Virus record (IMG/VR): IMGVR_UViG_3300028762_000011
Coordinates: 1 to 64,000 of that record
DNA length: 64,000 nucleotides
Reading direction: 5' to 3' (one strand)
From: a virus
Shown here: positions 42,801-52,000 of the stretch, one piece after another
How positions within the stretch are numbered: position 1 is the first letter of the stretch
How the letters are laid out: each line of letters opens with the position of its first letter
Notes under the pieces: model-generated
The model's database searches: none
Told to the model about the DNA's origin: nothing
What the model saw: only the letters and a program-made list of their open reading frames with translations
Program-made: the position numbers and the translations under genes

Positions 42801-44351
42801 CTGAAAACTTTCTTTCTTCCCCTGCTTCAGAGCAACCACGAGCGCGGCATTGGCTTCGAGCTCGCCAAGCGTCTGGCCCATGACCTTTTGCGCGTCTGTG
42901 ACAGCACGGCGACGGCGCTGATTGAGTTCCTGGCCGGCCATGAGGTCGGATCCGCTTGCCATTTCACCCAACTCGATCTCGCGCGCGGTCTCCATGAGAT
43001 CGCGCGCGTCCGAGAGCGCTGACTCACTGGCCGCCATGTAGTGGTCGATGTGGAATTCCTGCATGCCGGCTTGGATGCGCTCCACCTGATCCGGCAAGTC
43101 ATTGTGGATCCGCCGCGCCAGGACTTGAGCGGCGCCAGCAATACCGAGTACGTCCACGACAGACCTGTCCACCAGCGCGTCGCCACCGACGGCCAGCGCC
43201 AGCGAGTTGATGCTGTTGTAGGCACCGACACCGATGTACTTGCCCAGTGTCTCTATCGGCTCATCGCCGGCAAGCCGCTGGAATTCTGACAGGAACGCTT
43301 TCGTCTTGACGGTGCGCAGGTCGGACTCGATATCGTGCTCAATCTTTTCGTCGGCATCGGGATCGGCGGTGTACTCGATCACGTACGCTTTTGGTTCGGC
43401 CGCTGTCTTTGCAATTTCCTTGTTGGCTGCTTGCGCCTTTTGCTGTACCTGCTTGAGCGCTTTCTGCTCTTTGACGAGTTCCATGGCGGCGCGGGCGTCG
43501 ACGAGTTGCACATGCGCGTCGGCGCTGACAAGCGGCTCCCTGATAGTCGCCAGTTCGATCGCCACCATCTTGGCGGTCTCGCCCTTGGCGACTGCGGCGT
43601 TGCGCTGCGCCGGCGTCATCGCATCTTGCTTGGCCTGTTTGCTTGCCTGAACCTCTTTGGCGAGGTCGGCTTCGGTGAGCCCAGCCTTTTCAGCGCGGTC
43701 GGCGTATTTCGGCGCGAAGCCAAGGCCACCGGTTTCCGCCTTGACTGGGTTCAGGTCCGCCACGGACAGCACGTCAGGGTCTTTCGATTCCAGCGGGATC
43801 TCGCCAATATCGGCTTCCATGCGCGCCGCCGCGTTGTCGACCAACATCTTTTTCTGGAGGTTGACTGCCTCGTTGGCGCGCGCCACCAACTCGTTGTGGA
43901 ATTTTGCGCGGACCTTGGCCGCCGCCGCCGGCGACATGTCGGCGACCTTGGCCTCTGGGAATTGCAGCGTCTCCGGCGCCCACTTCATCTTGGCCGCCAC
44001 CTTTTGCACGAATTCCTGTTCCTTTCCAGCTACCTGGCGCTTGACGTCTGCATGCGCTTTTTTCTTCGACTCCACCAGGCCAGCCTCTTTATCGGCTTTG
44101 CGCTGAGCCTTGTCGGCTTCGACCTTGTTCTTTTTCTTTTCTTCGGCTTCGCGCTTGTAGTCGGATTCACTGCGAACGCCACGGATCTTGAGGTAGTTGA
44201 GTTTGCCACCGGCGCCACCGATCACATGAGCACTGCCATCGGCATTGGGTTGGATCAACACCGGCTGACCTTTTGTGCCTGGGCCATTCGGATGGACTGA
44301 GATCCAGCGCGCACCGGCCGGAATAGATTTGAAAAACAGAATAGGCATCAT
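39828..44351 (-). CDS. Giant polyvalent-type protein with C-terminal SF2 helicase
   Basis: 1507 residues from ATG 44351 (ATG 44360 and 44348 are in frame). Opens with PILFFKSIPAG, then HVIGGAGGKLNYLKIRG and a Lys/Glu-rich coiled coil (about 70-160). Helicase near the C-terminus: motif I FGTGSGKSLLQ (about 1005), motif II VDESQN (about 1143), ATP-hydrolysis motif HAQRNGRIFRTGQ (about 1434). The long middle is helical without a domain I can name. Size, opening and helicase resemble phage proteins packaged and injected with DNA. Starts at a late-type promoter. Confidence 0.75.
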   Translation of the reverse strand: MMPILFFKSIPAGARWISVHPNGPGTKGQPVLIQPNADGSAHVIGGAGGKLNYLKIRGVRSESDYKREAEEKKKNKVEADKAQRKADKEAGLVESKKKAHADVKRQVAGKEQEFVQKVAAKMKWAPETLQFPEAKVADMSPAAAAKVRAKFHNELVARANEAVNLQKKMLVDNAAARMEADIGEIPLESKDPDVLSVADLNPVKAETGGLGFAPKYADRAEKAGLTEADLAKEVQASKQAKQDAMTPAQRNAAVAKGETAKMVAIELATIREPLVSADAHVQLVDARAAMELVKEQKALKQVQQKAQAANKEIAKTAAEPKAYVIEYTADPDADEKIEHDIESDLRTVKTKAFLSEFQRLAGDEPIETLGKYIGVGAYNSINSLALAVGGDALVDRSVVDVLGIAGAAQVLARRIHNDLPDQVERIQAGMQEFHIDHYMAASESALSDARDLMETAREIELGEMASGSDLMAGQELNQRRRRAVTDAQKVMGQTLGELEANAALVVALKQGKKESFQVSLGRTTPESAIQRARAIGLQRGDYTLDEVAGDKFLTINGAGLDRLSKPVNAADVAQVRRNIAIIRGDEDEDGWLPLGVANRPDLVMDVKPGASPSLAEPFTPGADLQQSLRDYIGGRAADGDPAADIIADIQSQAFFQKSGDNAGYRAALDAVAPLGDGRLRAETLAPKFDEYADAFVSKRYGNTRSTLNRQKFDVDQKSVDALHRALAATPEGTAAYKPIGELTDQDQRAIREFFHANVAHEDADAAELRADFEKHGAAEPERTVTDMFGEETDNPEHSDWRARRDEMAGKIKSSSLNWSKYVDAMHGNENAYAAVQDLIRSKVGKAFAETYNKLNPDKPIRLGRSVIRNNLNHLDAVDPVAREARMAQERALTDSLRERSGGKYAAGSVSDKIDAAREQQHAFEQSQMGFFADDSPPDEAKEVAVAADERHSLGHAAERQVAAMMDKVGQNFKPGQPTKIWAPSMSGGKNAARQRLVKLVDANKRVVAAFGTGSGKSLLQLSSFTNLKEQGKAKRGLALVPSIVQGQFNGEALRYLEPGKYNLHCQPGANRAERIAAYKNPRHDFCVMTHQSFRDDMAHLGAAHAGVSDGEMAARLNAMTRTGRKVWMKSVMDKEGIDFDYLTVDESQNTLNRAGKSNSELANVADALGDNTPYLLHASGDPVKNDASEVFDLMSKMDPDRYSDRAAFMRRYGADTLASKDALKREMARYVYPSKIDPDVGADRKTETVPMSGGQKLAMAEMDKHFSDARLARMAGRVDVAAIRAISPQSFAGVPEDQHEAIAKDLQANIGILKQSAQQRIFNTHADNSKVDHISKMAGDRKGKPGVVFAHSIDAVKAITARLEKEGHRVVSLTGADSAVEKEKKRLAFNPETGDASADIMVASDAGATGMNIQRGQWMVQMDVPNTAMVHAQRNGRIFRTGQLNDVELTDLINDHPAERVARDRLVKKYGLRDLMTSSMDGLDDTGVAAYVNQRNVEKQDLQNTLI

Positions 44352-44373
44352 GTCCACCATATTCAGGTCACGA
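44352..44373 (-). promoter_or_regulatory. Putative late promoter, leaderless type
   Basis: Minus sense: GTCGTCGTGACCTGAATAT then seven bases to ATG 44351. GAATAT is the proposed -10, and TCGTGAC occupies 44367-44373. Confidence 0.5.
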
Positions 44374-44402
44374 CGACGCCAATTCACTGTGTTTTGTTGC
44401 CG

Positions 44403-44693
44403 GTAACGCAACAACAGCAGTTGTTACGCGTTGTTACGTTTCTGTTACCGTTCCAAGTCTTTGATTTCATTACATTTTTTTCATACTTATAGTATACAGT
44501 TACAAAGTAACATAGATATATATAGATAGATACTATGTGAGCAATCTATATTGCATATAGGAAACATATTGTGTGTGTGCGCGCATGATGCGCATATATA
44601 TGTCTATCCGCATTTGTTACTGTTACTTTGTAACCGCTTTAAAATCAATGACTTAGCGATATTTTGGCGTAACAGCGTAACAATTTGCGTAAC
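44403..44693. repeat. Array of 12 GTTAC/GTAAC elements in divergent control region
   Basis: The AT-rich, gene-free stretch 44374-44909 holds twelve GTTAC or GTAAC words between 44403 and 44693. Two pairs form palindromes: GTTAC-AAA-GTAAC (44499-44511) and GTTAC-TTT-GTAAC (44622-44634). Could be operators for a repressor or replication iterons. No convincing ORF lies in the stretch. Confidence 0.72.
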
Positions 44694-44706
44694 CGGCGCA
44701 AAAAAC

Positions 44707-44736
44707 TTGCTCAAATTTGCGCGGTTCTGGTATTAT
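44707..44736 (+). promoter_or_regulatory. Promoter for C4-like RNA and antirepressor
   Basis: TTGCTC, 18-base spacer, TATTAT with TGG just before (extended -10). Transcription would begin near 44743 and run through the structured RNA at 44824-44888 into the antirepressor. Confidence 0.5.
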
Positions 44737-44823
44737 TTCTCATCGGTCGCAACGACCGGTTATCTAAGCACCATCGTAAATCTTGGCGGATCTCGATGGA
44801 ATTATGTGAACCTTAATGCTTAA

Positions 44824-44888
44824 AATAGTGAGGGCGGTCGAAAGACCATCCCTGAATTCTGGCAGGGACTGCCAAGGCCCTCACTATT
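44824..44888 (+). ncRNA. C4-like structured RNA upstream of antirepressor
   Basis: A 12-pair closing stem AATAGTGAGGGC / GCCCTCACTATT (44824-44835 with 44877-44888) encloses GGTC-GAAA-GACC and TCCCTG-loop-CAGGGA hairpins, giving a three-way junction. An alternative hairpin TGGCAG-GGA-CTGCCA (44860-44874) cannot form together with the second arm. It ends 21 bases before the antirepressor ATG. In phages P1 and P7 the C4 antisense RNA sits just upstream of ant and controls it; position and shape agree, sequence identity was not checked. Confidence 0.5.
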
Positions 44889-44909
44889 AGGCGATAAAGA
44901 AAGTCAAAA

Positions 44910-45698
44910 ATGAATCAAATAATCACAATAGCAACCGCCAAAATCGGCGATAACTCGGTGCAGACCGTTAATGCTCGGGATTTGCATACGTTTTTGGAAG
45001 TCGGCAAGGATTATTCAACATGGTTGAAAGATCGCATCAGCCAATATGGGTTTGTGGAAAATACCGATTATCTTTGCTCCCCGATTTTGGGGAGCGAAGG
45101 TCGAGGTGGTCAAAACCGGGTTGACCACCACATCACCACCGACATGGCGAAGGAACTGTCCATGGTCGAGCGGAACGCCAAGGGCAAGGAAGCGCGACAG
45201 TATTTCATCGAGTGCGAGCGCGTCGCGCAGGCCGTGCCGATCGCCGCGCCGGCGGTCACCATGCATCCAGCCGTGCAATCAGGCTACATCACCGGCGACA
45301 TGTATAAGCACTTCAAGGAAAGCGGGTTAGACGACACCAAAGCGCTCAGTATGGCATCCGTGGCAGCATATCGTGCCACTGGTATAGCTTTGGTGGAATT
45401 CATGCAGATTGCCACCGCCAAGGTGAAGGTGGTGGAGTCGTCGGCATCGACACAGCAAGAGCAATTGCCGCTTCCATTGACATCGGTTCAGTCAAATAAA
45501 AAACTCTACTACGTGTATGAGTTGGCAAACATGTTTGGTCGCTCAATTGCCGGGACGAACTGTCTGCTGACGCGCCGGAAATATCAAGAGCGTCGTCACA
45601 ACGGCCGCTACTATTTGCTTAAAGCTGGCGAGAAGTTTGGGGCAATCGACGCCAATGGTGAATTGATGTGGAAAAATGATGTACTGGAAGCGCGATAG
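44910..45698 (+). CDS. AntA/AntB-type antirepressor
   Basis: 262 residues. The N-terminal VNARDLHTFLEVGKDYSTWLKDRI and GFVENTDYLC are diagnostic of the AntA/AntB family, followed by DHHITTDMAKELSMVERNAKGKEAR. The C-terminal part (LYYVYELANMFGRSIAGTNCL) is a separate DNA-binding-like domain. Antirepressors inactivate the lysogeny repressor. The only plus-strand gene between 33.5 and 60.5 kb, controlled by the repeat array and RNA before it. Confidence 0.88.
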   Translation: MNQIITIATAKIGDNSVQTVNARDLHTFLEVGKDYSTWLKDRISQYGFVENTDYLCSPILGSEGRGGQNRVDHHITTDMAKELSMVERNAKGKEARQYFIECERVAQAVPIAAPAVTMHPAVQSGYITGDMYKHFKESGLDDTKALSMASVAAYRATGIALVEFMQIATAKVKVVESSASTQQEQLPLPLTSVQSNKKLYYVYELANMFGRSIAGTNCLLTRRKYQERRHNGRYYLLKAGEKFGAIDANGELMWKNDVLEAR

Positions 45699-45749
45699 TC
45701 AGGTACTTCAAGCTGTGAGCCTGAACATGTCTCGCGCATTGATATAATA

Positions 45750-45771
45750 GCATATGATAGCATATGATAGC
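45750..45771. repeat. Short tandem repeat between convergent genes
   Basis: GCATATGATA twice in a row plus GC, in the 78-base gap between the antirepressor and the convergent gene ending at 45777; preceded by GATATAATA. No terminator hairpin seen in this gap. Confidence 0.6.
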
Positions 45772-45776
45772 AGTCG

Positions 45777-46094
45777 CTAGGCGTCGGCATCAATGAGGAT
45801 AAACTTCTCGCCAGCGTCATCAGTCAACTCGACCGCGCCCATGCCAAAGCATGCATTCTCCTGATATTCCTCGACCGCGCCAGAGAGCGCACTCTGCAAG
45901 TCATCAGGCGGCTCCATGCGCGCCGTCACAGAGGGATCGTCAAAATCACCAAGCAGGTACAGGTTATCGGCGGTATAAAACCGCTTCATCAGCGCCTTGA
46001 CGAAATACCAGTGTGTGCCGAAGTTGCGATAATTGCGCGGGTTGGCCTGCAGCAGTTCGAGCGTGCTAGCGGCGAATTGTTTTGGGTTGATCAT
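45777..46094 (-). CDS. Small phage protein coupled to the methyltransferase-helicase
   Basis: 105 residues; ATG 46094 overlaps the stop of the giant upstream gene (ATGA). NPKQFAASTLELLQANPRNY then a hydrophobic HWYFVKALMKRFYTADNLYLLG, ending acidic. No family recognised; coupling implies cooperation with the large protein. Confidence 0.58.
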   Translation of the reverse strand: MINPKQFAASTLELLQANPRNYRNFGTHWYFVKALMKRFYTADNLYLLGDFDDPSVTARMEPPDDLQSALSGAVEEYQENACFGMGAVELTDDAGEKFILIDADA

Positions 46095-49000
46095 GCTGCC
46101 ACCTCTTCGAATTTCGGCAGCATCTCGTCCAATGTGCGGGCCAGGTCATTGGCGTTGAGATGCGAGTTTTGGCGGTACGTCTGCATGCCTAAATCCTTCA
46201 AGGTGGTCTTGCCGATATCTGGGTGCTTGGCGGCGAGGTAGCGCAATGCATCCACCGAGTGACGCGCCAGCGGCATGTTGAGCAAACGCCCAGCATCTTT
46301 GGCCGCAGTTTCAGGCTTGGTACTAGATACCGTCATGGCAGATGCTAGGTCAGCGTATCCATTGTGTTGCGCAAGGGTTGTCAAGGCGTCGCGCACGGTG
46401 GTGCCACCGCCATATATCCCGCTCATCAACGCGTTTCCACTTTCCCCATACTTCCATATGTCCTTGTGAACCTCGTTATCACCACGAGACGACTTCGGCT
46501 GCACTTCTTGGAATGGTTTGTCCAGAACACCATCGTGCTTGGCCTTTGCGTACAGCACGGCCAGCGCCTTGCGCGGCCACTTCGGTGTGGTTCCGTACCC
46601 AATATCAGCCATCGGAACCGCTGCGCGGATGGCATCATGGAAGGTTGGCGCATGGCGTATGGTATCGCCCTGAACACTATGGAATGCCGATTTAGCATCC
46701 TTCTCGAATTCATGCCCGAACAATTCATTGCCGATCGACTTCCACCGGTTGTAGCTTTGATCGTGCTTACCAGGCATGCGCTGTACGAATACGGTCTGTC
46801 CTGGTCGGCTACGGTTGCGACCGGTCACATACTCAGTAGTGAACCGCTTAGCCTTCTCATCGTCGATATATGCCTGGATTGCCTTTTCCCGATGCTCGTC
46901 AGTGGGGAGCATGATATCGTGCTGGTCCGAAGCCGCCAACTTATGCGCCTCATACGATTCAGCGGCAACAGGCGTACCAGACGCATCAAGGAACCCCATA
47001 CCGCCATACGGAGAAGACCACTTGTAATCACGAAGACCTTCTTTCAAGCGGCTTTGCAGGGCCTTGTAATTGGAATGGATCACAGCAGACGGCATACCCT
47101 TCAGCGACTTCAGATCAACCACCGAGCCGACTGAATCTTCCGCAGCCGCCGATAACTTGGTAGCGATCACTGCCTGTTCATCGGCTTCGACATAGTTGAA
47201 AGTAGTGACGCCGGTTTCCATTTCCTTCAACGGAACCGATATAGCGCGAGCGTTTCCGAGTTCTCCGTAGCGGCGCATGGACACGTTTCCGCTGATCGGA
47301 TTAACGGAACTGATCACCCATTTACCAATGGTACCGTTCTTTTCGGCGACATCGAGTCCTACTCCAGCGCTCAATGCAGCGCCGGTCTCGGGATGGATCA
47401 CAACCGGGACTTTGCTGGTTAGCGCTTCCTTGGCGATGAAATACTTGTTTTTCACCAATTTATTGGTGGCTTGATCGATCTGTGACCGCAACCGCGCTGC
47501 GCTGGCGTTATCCTTGTTCTTGAGTTCGCCATAGGATTGCTTCTTCAACTGCAGACGCTTGAACTCATAGGCGGCATCGCGCGTTTGGTCGGCGCCGTAG
47601 CGCTGGGCCGCTGCAGCTTTATCGGCTTCGAACTTGGCACGCTCTGCGTCAGGATCGGCAGACATCATGATCAGCAGGTCGGACCGATCAAGTTTCCCCT
47701 CGCGCGCCAGATTCTCGACGGTATCGCCACCAGTCCACAAAATATCCTGCCAATCCTTTTTCGCCATCATGGATTGGTATCGGTAACCGTCAAACGAACC
47801 CTTGCTCATGTAGGAGTGAATGCGCACAGCCTCATTGATATTACCCTGGCGCAGTCCACGGCCATTGCGCTGTTGCATGCTGGCCGGGTCCCAAGGAAAA
47901 TCGAAGTGATGGATATCGGTTGTCTTTTTCTGCAGGTTGACGCCTTCACCCATGGTCGCGGTGTTGCCAACCACGGCATCGAGTTTGCCGGCATTGAAGG
48001 CGTCGGCGATGTTCTGGCGCTTGGAGGATGATTCCGCTTCTGAGGCATTGATGATGGCGATTCGCTTGCGGTCCATGCCGGCGCGCACGAGTGCTTCGAC
48101 AATCTTTTGGTGCGCTTGCACGCTGTCACAGAAAACTACCTGACCCCCGTCTTTGGCACCGGCCGCGATCACCTTGGCCGCATCTTCATATTTTGGACTG
48201 ACTTCGCCAACATATTTTTCAGGGTCAAGTAGTTCCAAATCAAGAGCCGCTTTCCCCATCTTGCTCATGATCGAGAAAATGTGTGCGTCTCCGGTAGCGT
48301 CTTTTTCCTTGGCCGAGTCAATCAGGTCCTGGCGCAATCCCGCGTAGACGGCTTGTTGCTCTGCGTTCATGTCTACCAAGTGCATCTGGTCATCGCGCTG
48401 AGGCAGCACGAGCCCGACATCGGCAGCGGTTTTGCGGTCGATGTACTTGCGCATGATCTCGCGCAACTCACCCAAGTTCTTGAAGCCAGCGGTCACCATG
48501 GCGTCTTCGATGGTACCGGTGGTGGTGAGTACCTTGTCCTCGACAAACAAGCAGAACCGGTCCAGGAACTCTTCACTGTTGCGGATGCCGATCTGTTCAA
48601 ACGCTTCCGGCGCGATATGCGACAACATCGAATAAATTTCCAGCGGCGAGTTCTTTGTCGGTGTCGCGGACAGCAGATAAATGCCTTTGCCATCATTGTG
48701 CTCGCGCAGGTACCGCGTTTTCATGTTCAGGTCAAAGGCGCGCATGCTCTCGCCTTGGCCGCCAAGGAACTTAGGCGTCGAGCCGAATCTTGCCTTGGCA
48801 GAAAACAAATTTTTGAAATTTTGCCCTTCATCCACTAACAGCATGTCGACGCCAAGGTCATTCCAATAGATCGCGTCTGTTCGCTTCCCGAACTCACGAT
48901 TGGCAATCGCCTGATCGTACGCCTCACGGATTTTCTTCAACTTCTTGTCGCCGGCGTTGCCCTTCTTGTCGCCACGCTGCACCCAGAAGTCGGAACTGAC

Positions 49001-52000
49001 GTATTCGCCCTTGGTAATCGGGTCAATGTCGATTTCTGAGAATGTCGGTTGCGAGATGAAAATGAAGTCGTAATCGTTTTGCACCATGTCGTGTAGCTTG
49101 CGCGCACGAGTGGCGGCGTCATCGGGTTTGCTCTTGAGCATGCCATCGGCATCGCGCGTGTAGGTTTCACCTATCACCAGACAGCGGCTGCCAGGAAACC
49201 AGCGCTCGGCTTCGGCGACCCAGTTGGCCAGAACTGACTTCGGCACCACGAACGTGGGGCGCTGCGCGGTGCCATTGATTTTCGCCATGCGCGCTAGCAT
49301 GAGACCACGTACGGTCTTGCCGAGCCCGACGTCAGCCGCGACAATTCCTTTACCAGCGGACATCGCCCAGCGCAACCCCGCGTACTGGTATTGCTTCAGG
49401 CCCTCAGTATTCATGCCCGGGATATCAATTGTTGCGTCCGAAAACTCCTTCTGGACAAAGCCACGGAAGCGCCGGTTATACAAGTCTTCAACCTCGTCAC
49501 GGTATCGACTCGTCAGCAACCACGCCTTGAAGTCTTCATTGAGTGCCTGAATGTCAGGTAAGTCTTTCTTGCCGACGCCATCACGGTTTAGGTAATTGGT
49601 GAGCAACTTCTGTGCGCTCGAATACTCGCTGCCACCTGTGACCGTGTACCACGCATCTGCAAACTTGATCGATATGTCTGGGTGCTTGCGCTCCCAGTCG
49701 TTACCGGAATTGTTCTTTTTGTCGTTCAGGTAGGCTTCGAGTATGGTTGTAGGCAGGAACGCGGTGTTGACCTGGATGTCGACGTCTTCGAGCGACTTCG
49801 GGTCGATGGCGTCTTCTAGGCGTTTTGCCTGCAGCGCATATTTTTCTGCTAGTCCTTCACGGAGTTCGCCTTGTGCTGTCGCTGCGCGGACCCCATCCAG
49901 CTTCGGCCAGAGGTCTCCGGTAAGGTAAATGTCCATGGTCGTCCAGCGGTCGCCACCTGCATAGGCGTAGTCGGACGAGGCAAAGAGATGGTCCTCGACG
50001 TCGGCAACTGGTTTGTCCATGCGCGCCGCCAGATCGGCAACTGTGAATAGGCCATTGTCATGCTCGATCGCAAGCGACTGCGCAGCGGTCTCGAACGACC
50101 CCTCGACGCGCTGCACAGTAGCCCCAGACACCACATCAGACAGCGTGCCGTCGGGTTTGACGGCGCCAATGAGACGATACAAAACGCGATCTTGCGATGC
50201 CGCCAACAACAAATTCTTGTTCTTTCCCGGGTTCCCATGCGCATCGACGTAAGCCTGAACGCGCTCGGCCAGGCCGACCCGGTCGCCACCGGCGATAGCT
50301 GACTCAATATCGCGCGCGAGCTGCTGGGCATCGGTCACATCGGCAGACTGCATGAACTCGTCGACACGGTGCCAGCGCGGCGGCCGCCCCTGCAGAATAT
50401 AGTCAATGCCATCAACCGTCTTGGTATCGCCGACCTTGCCGACAACGTAATTGCGTTTCACGGCGGCGCCGAGCACCCGCTTGCGGTCGCCATCATCATC
50501 GAGTGCGTCAACGACTTCCTGCACGGTAGGCGTCGGCGTCTTGAATTCGTCTGGTTGCCATGTACTGATGCTATCTGGGACGCCGATCATACTCCCGGCT
50601 ACCGTGATGTCATTGCCGATTCCGGCCTTCGCCCGCCAGCCCGCTTCCATTGTACCGAAGACTGAATCAGCACCACGCCCTTCAAAATAGTTTCCTGACA
50701 AGTAATCCTCGTCCCAGACGCCGAGTTTCTTCATGGCCGCGCGCCCAGCAGACTTCAGCGCCGCCGCTACATCATCAGGACGTTTGCGGAAGAACACAAT
50801 ATCTGTCGTCACTTCGGTATGGCTGTGCTCGAATGCCGTGTTTGGCATGCGAATGGCGCCGAGAAATTCGCCTTTGCAGAGTAGGCGCTGGCGGACCTTT
50901 CTGCCGCTGCTGCTGTCGAGCACGCCAGTGGGCACGATCATCGCCACCACGCCGCCGGGTTTGCACTTATCCAGCGACGTATCGAGGAAGTAACCTTCTG
51001 CGGTGGACAGTTCCGGCTTATCGTCTTTGATGAGACTGCCGCGGAGTCCGAATGGCGCGTTCCCGATGACTGCATCGAACTGGCGGTCACCATCGGATGT
51101 AGCGAAACGCTCCAGGCTGGAATTGACGATTTCATGGCGGTCACCATGCAGGACATCGGCGATCGCTGCGCTGGTCGGGTCGAGTTCGACGCCGGTAAGG
51201 CGCACGCCGACCGGCGCAGTATGCGCAAAAACGCCGGTCGCGCAGGATGGTTCCAGCACAGTGCCATGCGTTACGCCGAGCCGCCCCAGGACTGTCCACA
51301 TGGACTTCGCCACTTCCTGGTCGGTATAGAACTCGTTCAAGCTGTCGCCGCAGCCACCGTTACCGCTGTATTGGCGCAAGACAGCGCGATCGCTGTCGGT
51401 GATGTCTTTGCCGGAATTGACGATATCGAATGCTTTTTGGTTGATTTCGCGGCGCCTGGCTTTGGTGATGCCGGCGGGGACGCCGAATGGGCCTTGCTCG
51501 ACTGCTGACGCTGGCGCAGCGGCTTCGATAGGATGTGGTTCGACAGGCGCCACATGCATTGAATACTCTACTGCTTTCGCACGCGAAATCGCTGGTGTGG
51601 TGCCAAGATGCTTCTCGCGAATGAACCAGCCACCGTCCTTTTTGAACGTGTATTCGTCAATGGCCTTGGCCTGGTCAGCGCTCAGATCATGCCGAACCAC
51701 GCCGCGCAGCGTCTTACCGCGCCCGGTGACGTGTTCGGTTATTTCATGTTTTGTTGCAGGTTCAGCCGATTCCGTTGCAATTTCAGGCTCTATTGGCGCG
51801 GAAAACAGGTCCGGCGTTTCGCCGACTGTAGCTGTAGGTACGGTGATAACGAACTTCGCCGCCACTTGTTCAGGTGTGATTCCATCCAATTTCGCCATTT
51901 CGGCGATCAGACGCTGGCGCTGCGGTTCCGTCATGCCTGACAATGTATTGGAAAGCCGCTCGGTGCCGCCATGTGCGGCAATGAACGAATCAAGCTTCTT

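Noticed and set aside
41589-43022. Plus-strand open frame of 477 codons
   Set aside because: Antisense to the giant helicase gene; long antisense frames are common in GC-rich genes, and no motif or start signal supports it.
44551-44823. Plus-strand frame of 90 codons before the antirepressor
   Set aside because: Lies in the AT-rich repeat region, spans the promoter at 44707-44736 and has no ribosome site.
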